Positions 7,941 to 16,482 of a stretch of 64,000 nucleotides of DNA are shown here, in pieces (position 1 is the first letter of the stretch; the number at the start of each line of letters is the position of its first letter). Below the pieces are notes generated by a model. The model saw only the letters and a program-made list of their open reading frames with translations, was not told the origin of the DNA and ran no database searches. A program made the position numbers and the translations under genes. This DNA is from DRPN01 sp964599235 (GTDB lineage Bacteria > Bacteroidota > Bacteroidia > Bacteroidales > VadinHA17): assembly GCA_964599235.1 (NCBI GenBank), contig CAZRDX010000016.1, forward strand, positions 10,399 to 74,398, read 5' to 3'.

Positions 7941-10223
7941 ATGGAAAAATTGGCCAATATTGTGGTACGTTTCCGCTGGCTGATCATTGCCGGCGTGCTG
8001 GTCATCACGGCTTTCCTGGGGTATCAGCTGAAGTTCCTGGAGGTGGATTCCGATATCGTACATTCACTGCCTCCCGATGATCCCGAGGTCAGGCTGTTCA
8101 ATGAGGTGGGTGAGCAGTTTGGAGGCAACCAGATCGGCATGGTCATCCTCACCGCGGACAATGTGCTGGAGCCCGCCGTGCTGGACGACATCGCCATGGT
8201 CACCGACACCCTGAGCGAGATGGACGGCATCATCTCGGTGACCAGTCTCACCAACACGATGAACATCCGCATTGAAGAGGACAACTTCGAGGTGGACCTG
8301 CTCATCAACGACCGCAACCGTCCGCACGACCGCGCCTCTGCCGACTCGTTGCTACCGGAGATCACGAAGAATGACATGGTGAGCGGCACGCTCATCGCCC
8401 CCGACGGCACAGCAGCGGCGGTGATCTTCACCTTCGCCGACCGGTCGAACGCCGACTCGCTGGCGGAGAAAATCATCGAACACATCACGGCCCTGCCGCT
8501 GCATGAGGAACCCTACTTTGCGGGGTCTCCTTTCCTGGCCACCTACGTCTCGCAGGTCGTCAACCACGATCTGATGACGCTCATCCCCATTGCTTTTCTG
8601 CTGATAGCACTGATCCTCTATTTAAGCTTCCATTCGGTACGGGGCATCGTCCTGCCTATTTTAACGGCCGGACTGGCCATCGTCTGGGCCATGGGACTTT
8701 TTTCCCTGATGGGATACAAGCTCTCGATGGTGTCGAACAACGTCCCCATCATCATCCTGGCGGTAGGCAGTGCCTACGCCATCCATCTGCTCAACAGGGT
8801 CAACCAGTGTCGTGAAAAGGACATTCATAAGATCATCGCCAAGGCATTGTCGTTCATGCTGGTGCCGGTGACCCTGACGGCCCTGACGACCATGACGGGC
8901 TTCCTCTCCTTCATTTTCGGCTCCTACCTGACGATGATCCGTGATTTCGGACTTTTGGCAGCGCTGGGCACCTTCTTCGCCGGCGCCTTCGCTCTCACGC
9001 TGGTGCCTTCGTTGCTGGCTGTGGCCCCTGTCAACAAGAAAAAAGCAGGCGGACGCATGCTCTCAGGTCATAAGCGCTCTTACCTGGAAGAACATTTCCT
9101 TATCCGCCTGCGCAACGTGGTCGACCGTCATCGCGGACGTATTTTCGTCGGATGGCTTCTGCTCATCGCGGTGAGTCTCTTTGGTTTTACCCGCATCCAG
9201 AGAAGCGTGAGCGTCAGCGGATATTTCAAGAAAGACCACCCTGCGGCTCTGGGCGACCGGATCATGTCGGAAAAGTTCGGCGGTTCGAAATCGGTGTTCG
9301 TGGTCTTCAACGGCGACATGCAGAGTCCGGAGCTCCTGAAAATGATGCTCAAGACCGAAGCTTACATGAAAGCCTCCCCCTACGTACAGAGCACCCAGAG
9401 CATCGCCGATGTGATCGCCCGTCTCAACCGCGCCATGGGAGACAGCACCGACATCCCCGATGACGAGGACAAAGTGGCCCAGCTGTGGTTCCTCATAGGC
9501 CAGCAGGAAAGCATCAGCAGGCTCGTGAGTCCCGACCTCGACAAGGGCATCATCATCGCCAAGTACAATGACAACGGAAAGAACAACATTCGCGATTTCC
9601 GGCGTTACATGGAGAGTTTTTTCCGGAAGAACCTGTCGGAAGATTACACTGTCCGGATCACAGGAATGCCTTTCATCAACGCCCGTCTGGATGAAAGCCT
9701 TCTGAAGAGCCAGATCACCAGTCTCTCCCTGGCGATCGTGCTGGTGCTGGCACTGGTGAGCCTGATGTTCGGCTCATTCCGGGAGGGCCTTTTCGCCAGT
9801 ATCCCCATCATCGCGACCATCATCATTCTGTTCGGCATCATGGGACTCACCGGCATTCCTCTTAACGTGGTGACGGTGTTGGTAGCCAGCATCGCCATGG
9901 GGATCGGCATCGACTATTCCATCCATTTCGTATCGCATTTCAACCATGCCGTCACCCACCACCGCAAGGTGCTCCCGGCCGTCGACGAGGCCATCATGGT
10001 GAGTGGTAACGCCATCATGGTCAACTTCATCTCGGTCTCGGCAGGTTTCCTTGTATTGATCTTCTCCCAGCTGGTGCCCATGATCTATTTCGGCATCCTG
10101 ATCGCCCTGAGCATGCTGGGCTCCAGCATGGGTGCCCTCACCCTGCTGCCTTCCATCCTGCTGCTGCGGGGCAACAAGATCGAGGAGAGGAAAGAACGAA
10201 AAGGGAAAAAAGAAAAACCCTGA
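7941..10223 (+). CDS. MMPL/RND-superfamily exporter with sterol-sensing-like domains
   Basis: 760 residues in two homologous halves, each a TM helix, an extracytoplasmic domain of roughly 150-180 residues and a five-helix bundle (about residues 215-370 and 600-745). The bundles carry MMPL/sterol-sensing features such as GSAYAIHLLNR and SIAMGIGIDYSIHF; Asp in GIGIDYSIH is the conserved TM charge. It is shorter than HAE pumps and lacks the docking domain. Relatives move hydrophobic molecules such as lipids or hopanoids across the inner membrane or toward the periplasm. A good Shine-Dalgarno (AAAGGAGAGG) precedes the ATG. The gene is convergent with the Omp85-like gene. Substrate unknown. Confidence 0.88.
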   Translation: MEKLANIVVRFRWLIIAGVLVITAFLGYQLKFLEVDSDIVHSLPPDDPEVRLFNEVGEQFGGNQIGMVILTADNVLEPAVLDDIAMVTDTLSEMDGIISVTSLTNTMNIRIEEDNFEVDLLINDRNRPHDRASADSLLPEITKNDMVSGTLIAPDGTAAAVIFTFADRSNADSLAEKIIEHITALPLHEEPYFAGSPFLATYVSQVVNHDLMTLIPIAFLLIALILYLSFHSVRGIVLPILTAGLAIVWAMGLFSLMGYKLSMVSNNVPIIILAVGSAYAIHLLNRVNQCREKDIHKIIAKALSFMLVPVTLTALTTMTGFLSFIFGSYLTMIRDFGLLAALGTFFAGAFALTLVPSLLAVAPVNKKKAGGRMLSGHKRSYLEEHFLIRLRNVVDRHRGRIFVGWLLLIAVSLFGFTRIQRSVSVSGYFKKDHPAALGDRIMSEKFGGSKSVFVVFNGDMQSPELLKMMLKTEAYMKASPYVQSTQSIADVIARLNRAMGDSTDIPDDEDKVAQLWFLIGQQESISRLVSPDLDKGIIIAKYNDNGKNNIRDFRRYMESFFRKNLSEDYTVRITGMPFINARLDESLLKSQITSLSLAIVLVLALVSLMFGSFREGLFASIPIIATIIILFGIMGLTGIPLNVVTVLVASIAMGIGIDYSIHFVSHFNHAVTHHRKVLPAVDEAIMVSGNAIMVNFISVSAGFLVLIFSQLVPMIYFGILIALSMLGSSMGALTLLPSILLLRGNKIEERKERKGKKEKP

Positions 10224-10280
10224 TGGTCCCGGCAGCCTGATCCCCGGTATTGCGGGATATCTCCAGCATGCAGCACAGCG

Positions 10281-11432
10281 TCAGAAGGCTTCACCAAAGC
10301 CGAGGAAGTAGGTATGGCCTTCTTCCGAGAAGCTCACGTCAAAACGCAAGACCGAGCGGGAGGCTCTGTCGAAGAGGACCCGCAGGCCACCGCCCCCGGC
10401 GTAATGGAACCCTGACCACTGTATTGCGGAGACTCGGGGAGCCACCTGGCCCATCCCGGCAAAGGCAGCTCCCGAGACGATCCAGAAGAGGGGGAAACGC
10501 ACCTCCGCCTGGCCACCTACCGCGCTCTTGTCCCGGAAACGACGGGAATAATATCCCCGCAGACGGTCGTTGCTGCCTACATAGGCCAGAGCCTGGATGG
10601 GTACCTCCCCGCTCTGGAAAGTGGCATACCACTGCGTGGCCAGCGTCACACGCGACCAGGGAGTGAGAAAGCCGCGAAGATCAAGCGCAAAGGTCTGATA
10701 ATCGAAATCACTGCCCAGAAAAGGGGCCACCAGCGCCCAGGTGGCCTCGAGAAAAAAACCGCGATGCGTGCTCACACGATGATCCCGCGAATCATACAGA
10801 TAACGAAGCTCCACGCCGGAGATCAACCCTTCGTTGGCCCGGAAATATCCCTCGTCAGGAACACTGTCGATCGCCTCGACCCGGGAATAGTGACTGAAGA
10901 GATATTTTCCCCCCACAAAGTTACCTGCTCCCAGGTCATAATAGAGGCCCGGCGAAAAAGCTATGTTGCGGAAGTCGGTAAGCACCCCGTCCTCCAGACG
11001 GGTATCGTTGCCTACCCCGTAAAACAGGGAGGGGAACCCCCTCACCCCGAACCGAAAGACACTGTTCCAGCGGTTGGCACCGTGCATCAGGTCGAAAGCT
11101 ACCGAAAAGTTGTACTGTTTGTTGAGTGAATACGTGGCCAGGACGGTGACGGTCGAGTTCTTCACCAGCGAGTCGGGAAGGACACGCGACGGGATACGGA
11201 AAGCATTGTACTTGACCAGCCCGAAAGTCCAGCGTGTCTCCACGGCATAACTGACCGCCGGAAGAGGAGCATATTTGAACACGTCGTGAATGATCCCCTC
11301 CACCTTGTCGGACAAAGAAGTCCGGGAGGTATCGTTCCCGGCCATACCCTTATCAGAAGGAAAAGCAGGATAAGCCGCTCCTACAACCAGAAAAAGCAAA
11401 AGCCCAACCAAGCCTGTCACCCGCAGCATCAT
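10281..11432 (-). CDS. BamA/TamA (Omp85)-type outer-membrane beta-barrel without POTRA domains
   Basis: 383 residues with a Sec signal (LLLFLVVGAAYPAF) followed directly by beta-strand-rich sequence ending in the aromatic C-terminus YFLGFGEAF expected of outer-membrane barrels. The stretch LRGYYSRRFRDKSAVGGQAEVRF holds the conserved barrel RGxxxxRxxD-like motif of the bacterial surface antigen (D15) family (the run is longer in the protein; key residues RG and RFRD). No POTRA repeats are visible, so it is a stand-alone barrel like the short Omp85-related proteins, some of which are linked to patatin domains or phospholipid handling. It starts just downstream of the pepD terminator, so it likely has its own promoter. 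Function beyond the family is not known. Confidence 0.78.
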   Translation of the reverse strand: MMLRVTGLVGLLLFLVVGAAYPAFPSDKGMAGNDTSRTSLSDKVEGIIHDVFKYAPLPAVSYAVETRWTFGLVKYNAFRIPSRVLPDSLVKNSTVTVLATYSLNKQYNFSVAFDLMHGANRWNSVFRFGVRGFPSLFYGVGNDTRLEDGVLTDFRNIAFSPGLYYDLGAGNFVGGKYLFSHYSRVEAIDSVPDEGYFRANEGLISGVELRYLYDSRDHRVSTHRGFFLEATWALVAPFLGSDFDYQTFALDLRGFLTPWSRVTLATQWYATFQSGEVPIQALAYVGSNDRLRGYYSRRFRDKSAVGGQAEVRFPLFWIVSGAAFAGMGQVAPRVSAIQWSGFHYAGGGGLRVLFDRASRSVLRFDVSFSEEGHTYFLGFGEAF

Positions 11433-11440
11433 ATTCCATG

Positions 11441-11469
11441 AAAAAAAGAGCTGCCCCTCAGGACAGCTC
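11441..11469 (-). terminator. Rho-independent terminator of pepD
   Basis: On the minus strand a 9-bp stem with one G-T pair (11461-11469 with 11448-11456), loop TGAG, then seven T. It separates pepD from the downstream Omp85-like gene. Confidence 0.85.
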
Positions 11470-11490
11470 CCCTGTTCCGCATGTATCAGG

Positions 11491-12954
11491 TTACTCCTTT
11501 TCGGGAATGTTCCGGAGGGTCTCCACCAGGAAATCCCAGAACTTCTGCACCGAGCCGATGTGTACTTTTTCGTCGGGCGAGTGGGGATAACGGATGGTGG
11601 GGCCGAAGGAGATCATGTCGAGGCCGGGGTAGACGCCGCCCAACAGACCGCATTCCAGACCGGCATGGATGGCCTTGATTTCGGGGATCTTGCCGAACCG
11701 CTGATGGTAGATCTCTTTCATCTCCTTAAGGATGGGTGAATCCAGGTTGGGTTTCCAGCCCGGATATTCCCCGTCGAAGGTGACCTCGCCGCCTGCCAGT
11801 TCGGCGATGCTGGAGAAGACGTTCTTGAGGTCTTCCTTGGCCGTATCCACCGACGACCGGATGAGGCAGAGCTCTTCGAAGACCCCGTCGTTCATCCTGA
11901 CGACAGCCACGTTGTTGGAGGTTTCCACCAGGTCCTCCATGTCGGTGCTCATGCGGATGACCCCATGAGGGCTGGCATAGAGGGCATCGAGGATCTTCAT
12001 CATGCTATCTGCATCCATGACGGTGGCAGGCATCTCCGCAGGTTCGGCTTTCAGGGAGAGCCCGGGATCGGCCGAGGCCAGTTCGTCCTGCATCACCTTC
12101 TCCATTTCGGCCACATATTTCTCGAAATCATCAGCCTTATCCCCGGGCAGGGTGACCACGGCGAAGGCTTCACGGGGGATGGCATTCCGCAGGTCACCGC
12201 CGTGCATATCGGCCAGGCGCAGACCATAGCTGCGTGCAGCCTCCCACAGAAGACGGTTGAGCAGTTTGTTGGCATTGCCCCGTCCCAGCGGGATGTCGAT
12301 GCCGGAATGGCCGCCCTTCAGACCGGTCAGGGCCACACGATAAGCCTTGTGTCCTTCAGGGACCGGCTCCTCACGGTAAGTGTACCGCAGGTTGGCATTG
12401 GTGCCGCCGGCACAACCCACATACAGCTCCCCCTCATCTTCGGAATCCATGTTGATGAGGATCTCGCCCTGCAGCAGGCCGGGCTTAAGACCGAAAGCAC
12501 CGGTCATGCCGGTCTCCTCGTCAATGGTGAAGAGGGCCTCGAGCGGACCGTGCTGGATATCTTTCGAGGCCAGCACCGCCATGGCGGCCGCCACACCAAT
12601 GCCGTTGTCGGCACCCAGCGTCGTCCCCCGCGCCGTCACCCACTCCCCGTCAACATAAGCATCGATGGGATCATTCTCGAAATCATGCTCCACATCGCTG
12701 TTCTTCTGCGGCACCATGTCCAGATGCCCCTGCAGGATCACCCCCTTGCGGTTCTCCATACCCGGAGTGGCAGGCTTACGGATGATGACGTTGCCTACCT
12801 CATCGACGATCGTCTCCAAACCAAGACGCTCCCCAAAAGAACGCATGTACTCGATCACCTTCCCCTCCTTCTTGGAAGGACGCGGGATCTGCGTCAGCTC
12901 ATAAAAATATTTCCAAACCTCTCTGGGTTCCAGTTCCAGGATCTCTTTACTCAT
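11491..12954 (-). CDS. pepD: Aminoacyl-histidine dipeptidase (peptidase D, M20 family)
   Basis: 487 residues, cytosolic. Di-zinc M20/M28-type residues are visible: QGHLDMVP with His77 and catalytic Asp79, bridging Asp116 in GADNGIG, and the general-base pair Glu146-Glu147 in DEETGMTG. These and the length match PepD (beta-Ala-His dipeptidase), which removes an N-terminal residue from Xaa-His dipeptides. The internal ATG at 12954 is preferred to one 27 bases further upstream because GGAGAG lies at proper spacing before it and homologues begin close to EILELEPREVW. A terminator follows. The gene appears monocistronic. Confidence 0.93.
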   Translation of the reverse strand: MSKEILELEPREVWKYFYELTQIPRPSKKEGKVIEYMRSFGERLGLETIVDEVGNVIIRKPATPGMENRKGVILQGHLDMVPQKNSDVEHDFENDPIDAYVDGEWVTARGTTLGADNGIGVAAAMAVLASKDIQHGPLEALFTIDEETGMTGAFGLKPGLLQGEILINMDSEDEGELYVGCAGGTNANLRYTYREEPVPEGHKAYRVALTGLKGGHSGIDIPLGRGNANKLLNRLLWEAARSYGLRLADMHGGDLRNAIPREAFAVVTLPGDKADDFEKYVAEMEKVMQDELASADPGLSLKAEPAEMPATVMDADSMMKILDALYASPHGVIRMSTDMEDLVETSNNVAVVRMNDGVFEELCLIRSSVDTAKEDLKNVFSSIAELAGGEVTFDGEYPGWKPNLDSPILKEMKEIYHQRFGKIPEIKAIHAGLECGLLGGVYPGLDMISFGPTIRYPHSPDEKVHIGSVQKFWDFLVETLRNIPEKE

Positions 12955-13090
12955 GATACTCTCTCCAATTTTAAGGTTCAACTTGATCCGGTAAAACCGG
13001 AAGATGGATGTAAAAGTAACAAATTTTCCCGCGATGGTATGATAATTGCCGGCAATTTATTTTGAACAAATCCAAATAATCAAATATTTA

Positions 13091-13098
13091 TATCTTTG
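13091..13098 (+). promoter_or_regulatory. -7 promoter box TATCTTTG
   Basis: Exact TAnnTTTG, 63 bases before the thioredoxin-like gene, in an AT-rich gap between divergent genes. A TTTG at 13061-13064 is 26 bases upstream, longer than the usual spacing. Confidence 0.6.
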
Positions 13099-13160
13099 CA
13101 AGCCGGGACGGAGGACCGCTGTCCCGGGAAACGGAAAAATAATACAACAACGCACTGAAA

Positions 13161-13694
13161 ATGAAAAAGATCTTTTTGACATTCGGGATCGCACTGACAG
13201 TGACCCTGCTTGCTTTTTCGCAGGAAGAGGGGGTGAAGTGGCTGACCATCCAGCAGGCACAGGAGCTGAACAAAAAGGAGCCGCGTAAGTTCTTCATCGA
13301 TGTTTACACCGACTGGTGCGTATGGTGCAAGAAAATGGACCAGACGACTTACAAGAACCCGGTGATCGCGAAGATCCTCAACACCAAATATTACCCGGTA
13401 AAATTCAATGCCGAATCGAAGGAACCGGTCGAGTTCGCCGGTCACAAGTTCGAGTATCAACCGACAGGCAACGGACGCGGGGCCCATCAGCTGGCCATTG
13501 CGTTGTTGCAGGGCAAGCTGGCTTTTCCGTCGGTAGCTTATCTGGATGAGAAGCTTCAGTTGTTGACCGTGGTACCCGGTTATTTCACGCCCGAGGGGCT
13601 GGAACCCATCCTGCAGTATTTTGCCACCAATGCCTACAAGACCACTTCGTGGCAGGACTACCAGAAGAGTTTCGTGAGCGAGATCAAGAAGTAG
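13161..13694 (+). CDS. Exported thioredoxin-fold protein (thioredoxin_7/DUF255-like)
   Basis: 177 residues with a Sec signal peptide (residues 1-19, AFSQ cleavage region), so periplasmic. DVYTDWCVWCKKMD contains a CxxC pair, Cys53 and Cys56, in the thioredoxin context W-C-x-W-C-K; the order beta-CxxC-helix then PSVAYLD, with the cis-Pro, fits a thioredoxin fold. It probably reduces or isomerises disulfides in envelope proteins, like other Bacteroidota small exported thioredoxins. It has its own TAnnTTTG box. Its last 11 bases overlap the end of the convergent DUF4831 gene. Confidence 0.83.
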   Translation: MKKIFLTFGIALTVTLLAFSQEEGVKWLTIQQAQELNKKEPRKFFIDVYTDWCVWCKKMDQTTYKNPVIAKILNTKYYPVKFNAESKEPVEFAGHKFEYQPTGNGRGAHQLAIALLQGKLAFPSVAYLDEKLQLLTVVPGYFTPEGLEPILQYFATNAYKTTSWQDYQKSFVSEIKK

Positions 13695-14778
13695 GCAGGA
13701 TCACATTCGCCGGGAGGGTGATCACCGGCCCGAACTGATAGATTCGCACATGCCGGGCCGCAAGGATACGGTCGTTGCATATCAGACGTACATCGGTCAC
13801 CTGAGGAATGCGGTAGAAAAGCTTGTCAACAGCCTCCCATTCCGTATCGACCGGCGCCACTTCCGGGACGGCACCCAGCTTCCGGAACGACAGATACACG
13901 GGCATCCCTTCCTGGCAGGTCCCACCGTGACACACCCCCGCTGACGGAGAGAAACGGAACACTACCGGCTGCTTCGAAGGATCTTCCGGCGTGATGATGA
14001 AGCGGTAGTACCACTTTTGAGTGACCTTCTTCCCCGTAAAGAGGGCAAGGTACTCGTTTTCCAGACGTGTCATCTCCTTCACGGCAAACTCCAGTGCCTC
14101 ATCCTTGGGATAGACATCATACTGTCCGGCCATCAGCTTGAAACGACGCTTTCTGATCTTTATGATGAAATTGGCTGCTTCCTCGGCTTTCTGCTCGAGT
14201 GTCTTTTCCTCCATCGTCTTGCGTATCACCGGGACCCTCACAAAGCCGGTATCCTGGAGAAGGGTACGGTAAACGGTATCTTCTTTCTCTTCAAAATTCC
14301 TTTTCACCGAGAGATCGGTAAAATAAGGCTTTCCGTCGGGTTCATCATACTCTACGCTATAGGCCGGAGGGGCTGTTTCTGAGGTGGCTGCCAGGTCGAG
14401 GATAAGACCGCTGCGCGTAAGCCGCAGGGCATTCTCTGCCAGAATCCCCCCGCTGCTCACCACAAAATAGTGCGAAGGATCGGGCTCCCGGAACGAGGAG
14501 ATCCCGGCCGACACGACCTTCCACTCTGTCTTTCTCTCGGTAATGGGCGGATCGATGGTCAGGTATTTCTTAGCATATGCCCGGAAAGGCCCGGGGATGT
14601 ACATGGTCTTCTCCACTGTCACCCGGACGACAAGCGAGGTCTGGGGCAAAGCATAGAGGATCTTCCCGCTGAGGGTATCCCCTGCATGGAAGGGCCGCAC
14701 GGTGGTTTGGACCTCTTCGGAGGTATGACAGGCGACAAGCAGGGAAAGAAGGATGATGACGGAAGCTGCTCTTTTCAT
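13684..14778 (-). CDS. DUF4831-family lipoprotein
   Basis: 364 residues; type II signal with lipobox LLVAC (Cys17). The opening of the mature part, ILYALPQTSLVVRVTVEKT followed by PGPFRAYAKKYL, is the pattern I associate with DUF4831, a Bacteroidota-restricted family of unknown function. The remaining sequence is beta-rich with no catalytic motif I can name. The gene is 24 bases downstream of nnr on the same strand, so the two may be co-transcribed; the 3' end overlaps the convergent thioredoxin-like gene by 11 bases. Confidence 0.7.
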   Translation of the reverse strand: MKRAASVIILLSLLVACHTSEEVQTTVRPFHAGDTLSGKILYALPQTSLVVRVTVEKTMYIPGPFRAYAKKYLTIDPPITERKTEWKVVSAGISSFREPDPSHYFVVSSGGILAENALRLTRSGLILDLAATSETAPPAYSVEYDEPDGKPYFTDLSVKRNFEEKEDTVYRTLLQDTGFVRVPVIRKTMEEKTLEQKAEEAANFIIKIRKRRFKLMAGQYDVYPKDEALEFAVKEMTRLENEYLALFTGKKVTQKWYYRFIITPEDPSKQPVVFRFSPSAGVCHGGTCQEGMPVYLSFRKLGAVPEVAPVDTEWEAVDKLFYRIPQVTDVRLICNDRILAARHVRIYQFGPVITLPANVILPTS

Positions 14779-14802
14779 GGTCCTGATCTTTTCTGTTCAC
14801 GG

Positions 14803-16317
14803 TCACAGTGGTCGCACCTCGAGGAAGGCTTTTCCGAGGTGTTCGACGATATCGCCGGCAATGAGGGCTTCTTCCCCCTGTTCTTTCCTGGCCAGGTCTC
14901 CGGCCAGACCATGGAGGTAAACACCGATGCGTGCCGCATCGAGGGGGTCATAGCGCTGAGCCAGCAAGCCCAGGATGATGCCTGTGAGGACATCCCCGCT
15001 GCCGCCGGTAGCCATGCCCGGATTGCCCGTCATATTGAAATGGACATCACCTGTCGGCGCAGCCACGGCGGTGTAGGCACCCTTGAGCACGACGACCACC
15101 CGGTGCTCACGGGCAAAGTCCATCGCCCGGTGCACCCGCTCATAACCTGTGTCCGAAGGCCCCGCCAGACGTTCAAACTCCCTGGGATGAGGCGTAAGGA
15201 TGGTCCCCGGTGGCAGCTCGGCATACCATTCCTTATGCAGGGCCAGGATGTTGAGCGCATCGGCATCCAACACCAGTGGGACCTGCGCCGTCCGCAGCAG
15301 CTCATGCAAAGCTTTTTGTGTGTTGTTGCGCGTACCCAGGGCAGGCCCGGCCCCCACGGCCGAAAAAAGAGCCAGGTCGGGAACACCTCCGAAGAGGATA
15401 TCCGACTCGTCATGGCTGATCATGGCCTCAGGCACGGCAGTCTGAAGGATGTCGTTGCCCAGCCGGGGGATGTGTACCGTCAGCAGGCCGGCACCGCTGC
15501 GCAATGCCCCCCGCGCCGCCAGCACCGCAGCTCCCATGCGACCGTACATCCCCGAAATGAGCAGAGCGTGCCCGAACGTACCCTTGTGACTGAAACGGCT
15601 GCGCCGCCGCAGAAGCGCCGACACATCCTCACACGTCGTGTAATGGTAAGGCGTGGGGGTGGCTGCGATGATGTCGGGATGCAGACCTATGTCGAGCACC
15701 ACCCACTCACCCACGTAAGCCTCATTCTCAGGAAAGAAAAAAGCCAGCTTAGGGAACTGGAACGTAAGCGTCCAGCGGGCCCTCAGGATCTTTTGCGGAT
15801 CGTTGTCGCGGTTGTCCTCGCCAAAAAGCCCCGTAGGCACGTCGATGGCCACAACACGGGCGCCGGAAGCGTTGATGCGGGCCACGACCGCCTCGGGCAA
15901 CCCGCGCAACGGCCGTGACAACCCCGAGCCGAAGATACCATCCACCACCAGCACATCTTCGTCGATCCCGGGCAAAGCATCAACCACCTCAACGAAATGT
16001 ACCGGAACCCTGCCCTGCTGCTGCAGACGCTCCAGGTTGGTACGGCAACTGGGTGAGATCTTATCGGTGAAACGCAGGAACCAATCCTCCACCTGATACC
16101 CCGCCCCGGCCAGCATACGTGCCAGCGCCAGACTGTCGCCGCCGTTGTTGCCGGGACCGGTGAAGACCATCACTTTCGTCCTCCTGTCAAAATGAGCGGT
16201 CACCCATTCGAACAAACTGCCCGCAGCCCGCTCCATCAGATCGATGTCGGCTATAGGCTCATGCTCGATGGTGTAAGCATCGATACGATGTACCTCGGAT
16301 GTCCTGAACAATTTCAT
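14803..16317 (-). CDS. nnr: Bifunctional NAD(P)HX epimerase / ADP-dependent NAD(P)HX dehydratase
   Basis: 504 residues, two fused domains. The N-terminal YjeF epimerase domain (about 1-215) shows the NAD(P)HX-binding glycine-rich segment TGPGNNGGDSLALAR (residues 53-67) and a conserved Asp in VDGIFGSGLSRP. The C-terminal ribokinase-like dehydratase domain (about 225-500) shows LTPHPREFERL and GSGDVLTGIILG, where Asp is the catalytic base. Together they repair hydrated NADH and NADPH. It is divergent from the POT transporter gene across a 165-base intergenic region. The family assignment is secure. Confidence 0.95.
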   Translation of the reverse strand: MKLFRTSEVHRIDAYTIEHEPIADIDLMERAAGSLFEWVTAHFDRRTKVMVFTGPGNNGGDSLALARMLAGAGYQVEDWFLRFTDKISPSCRTNLERLQQQGRVPVHFVEVVDALPGIDEDVLVVDGIFGSGLSRPLRGLPEAVVARINASGARVVAIDVPTGLFGEDNRDNDPQKILRARWTLTFQFPKLAFFFPENEAYVGEWVVLDIGLHPDIIAATPTPYHYTTCEDVSALLRRRSRFSHKGTFGHALLISGMYGRMGAAVLAARGALRSGAGLLTVHIPRLGNDILQTAVPEAMISHDESDILFGGVPDLALFSAVGAGPALGTRNNTQKALHELLRTAQVPLVLDADALNILALHKEWYAELPPGTILTPHPREFERLAGPSDTGYERVHRAMDFAREHRVVVVLKGAYTAVAAPTGDVHFNMTGNPGMATGGSGDVLTGIILGLLAQRYDPLDAARIGVYLHGLAGDLARKEQGEEALIAGDIVEHLGKAFLEVRPL

Positions 16318-16414
16318 CGTCGTGGCTCTTTCCTCACAAAAGTAATAAAGAAGCGGGGGATTACCATAAACCGGAGACCCAAGCCCTCACGAAGATGAGG
16401 AAAATACGGAAAAG

Positions 16415-16444
16415 TTTGAAGAATGAAAAAGATATTTATTTTTG
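16415..16444 (+). promoter_or_regulatory. Complete Bacteroidota-type promoter of the POT transporter
   Basis: TTTG at 16415-16418, an 18-base spacer, and TATTTTTG at 16437-16444 match both boxes of the phylum's housekeeping promoter. Transcription should begin near 16449-16452, giving a leader of roughly 33 bases ending in an A-rich stretch before ATG 16483. Confidence 0.8.
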
Positions 16445-16482
16445 TCTCTGTGACTGGATCGTTAACCTAAAACCAACAGAAA

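Noticed and set aside
11965..13065. A 366-codon plus-strand frame opposite pepD
   Set aside because: Shadow of pepD; no recognisable motif.
14470..15918. A 482-codon plus-strand frame opposite nnr and the DUF4831 gene
   Set aside because: Spans two minus-strand genes with real motifs; composition is that of an antisense shadow.
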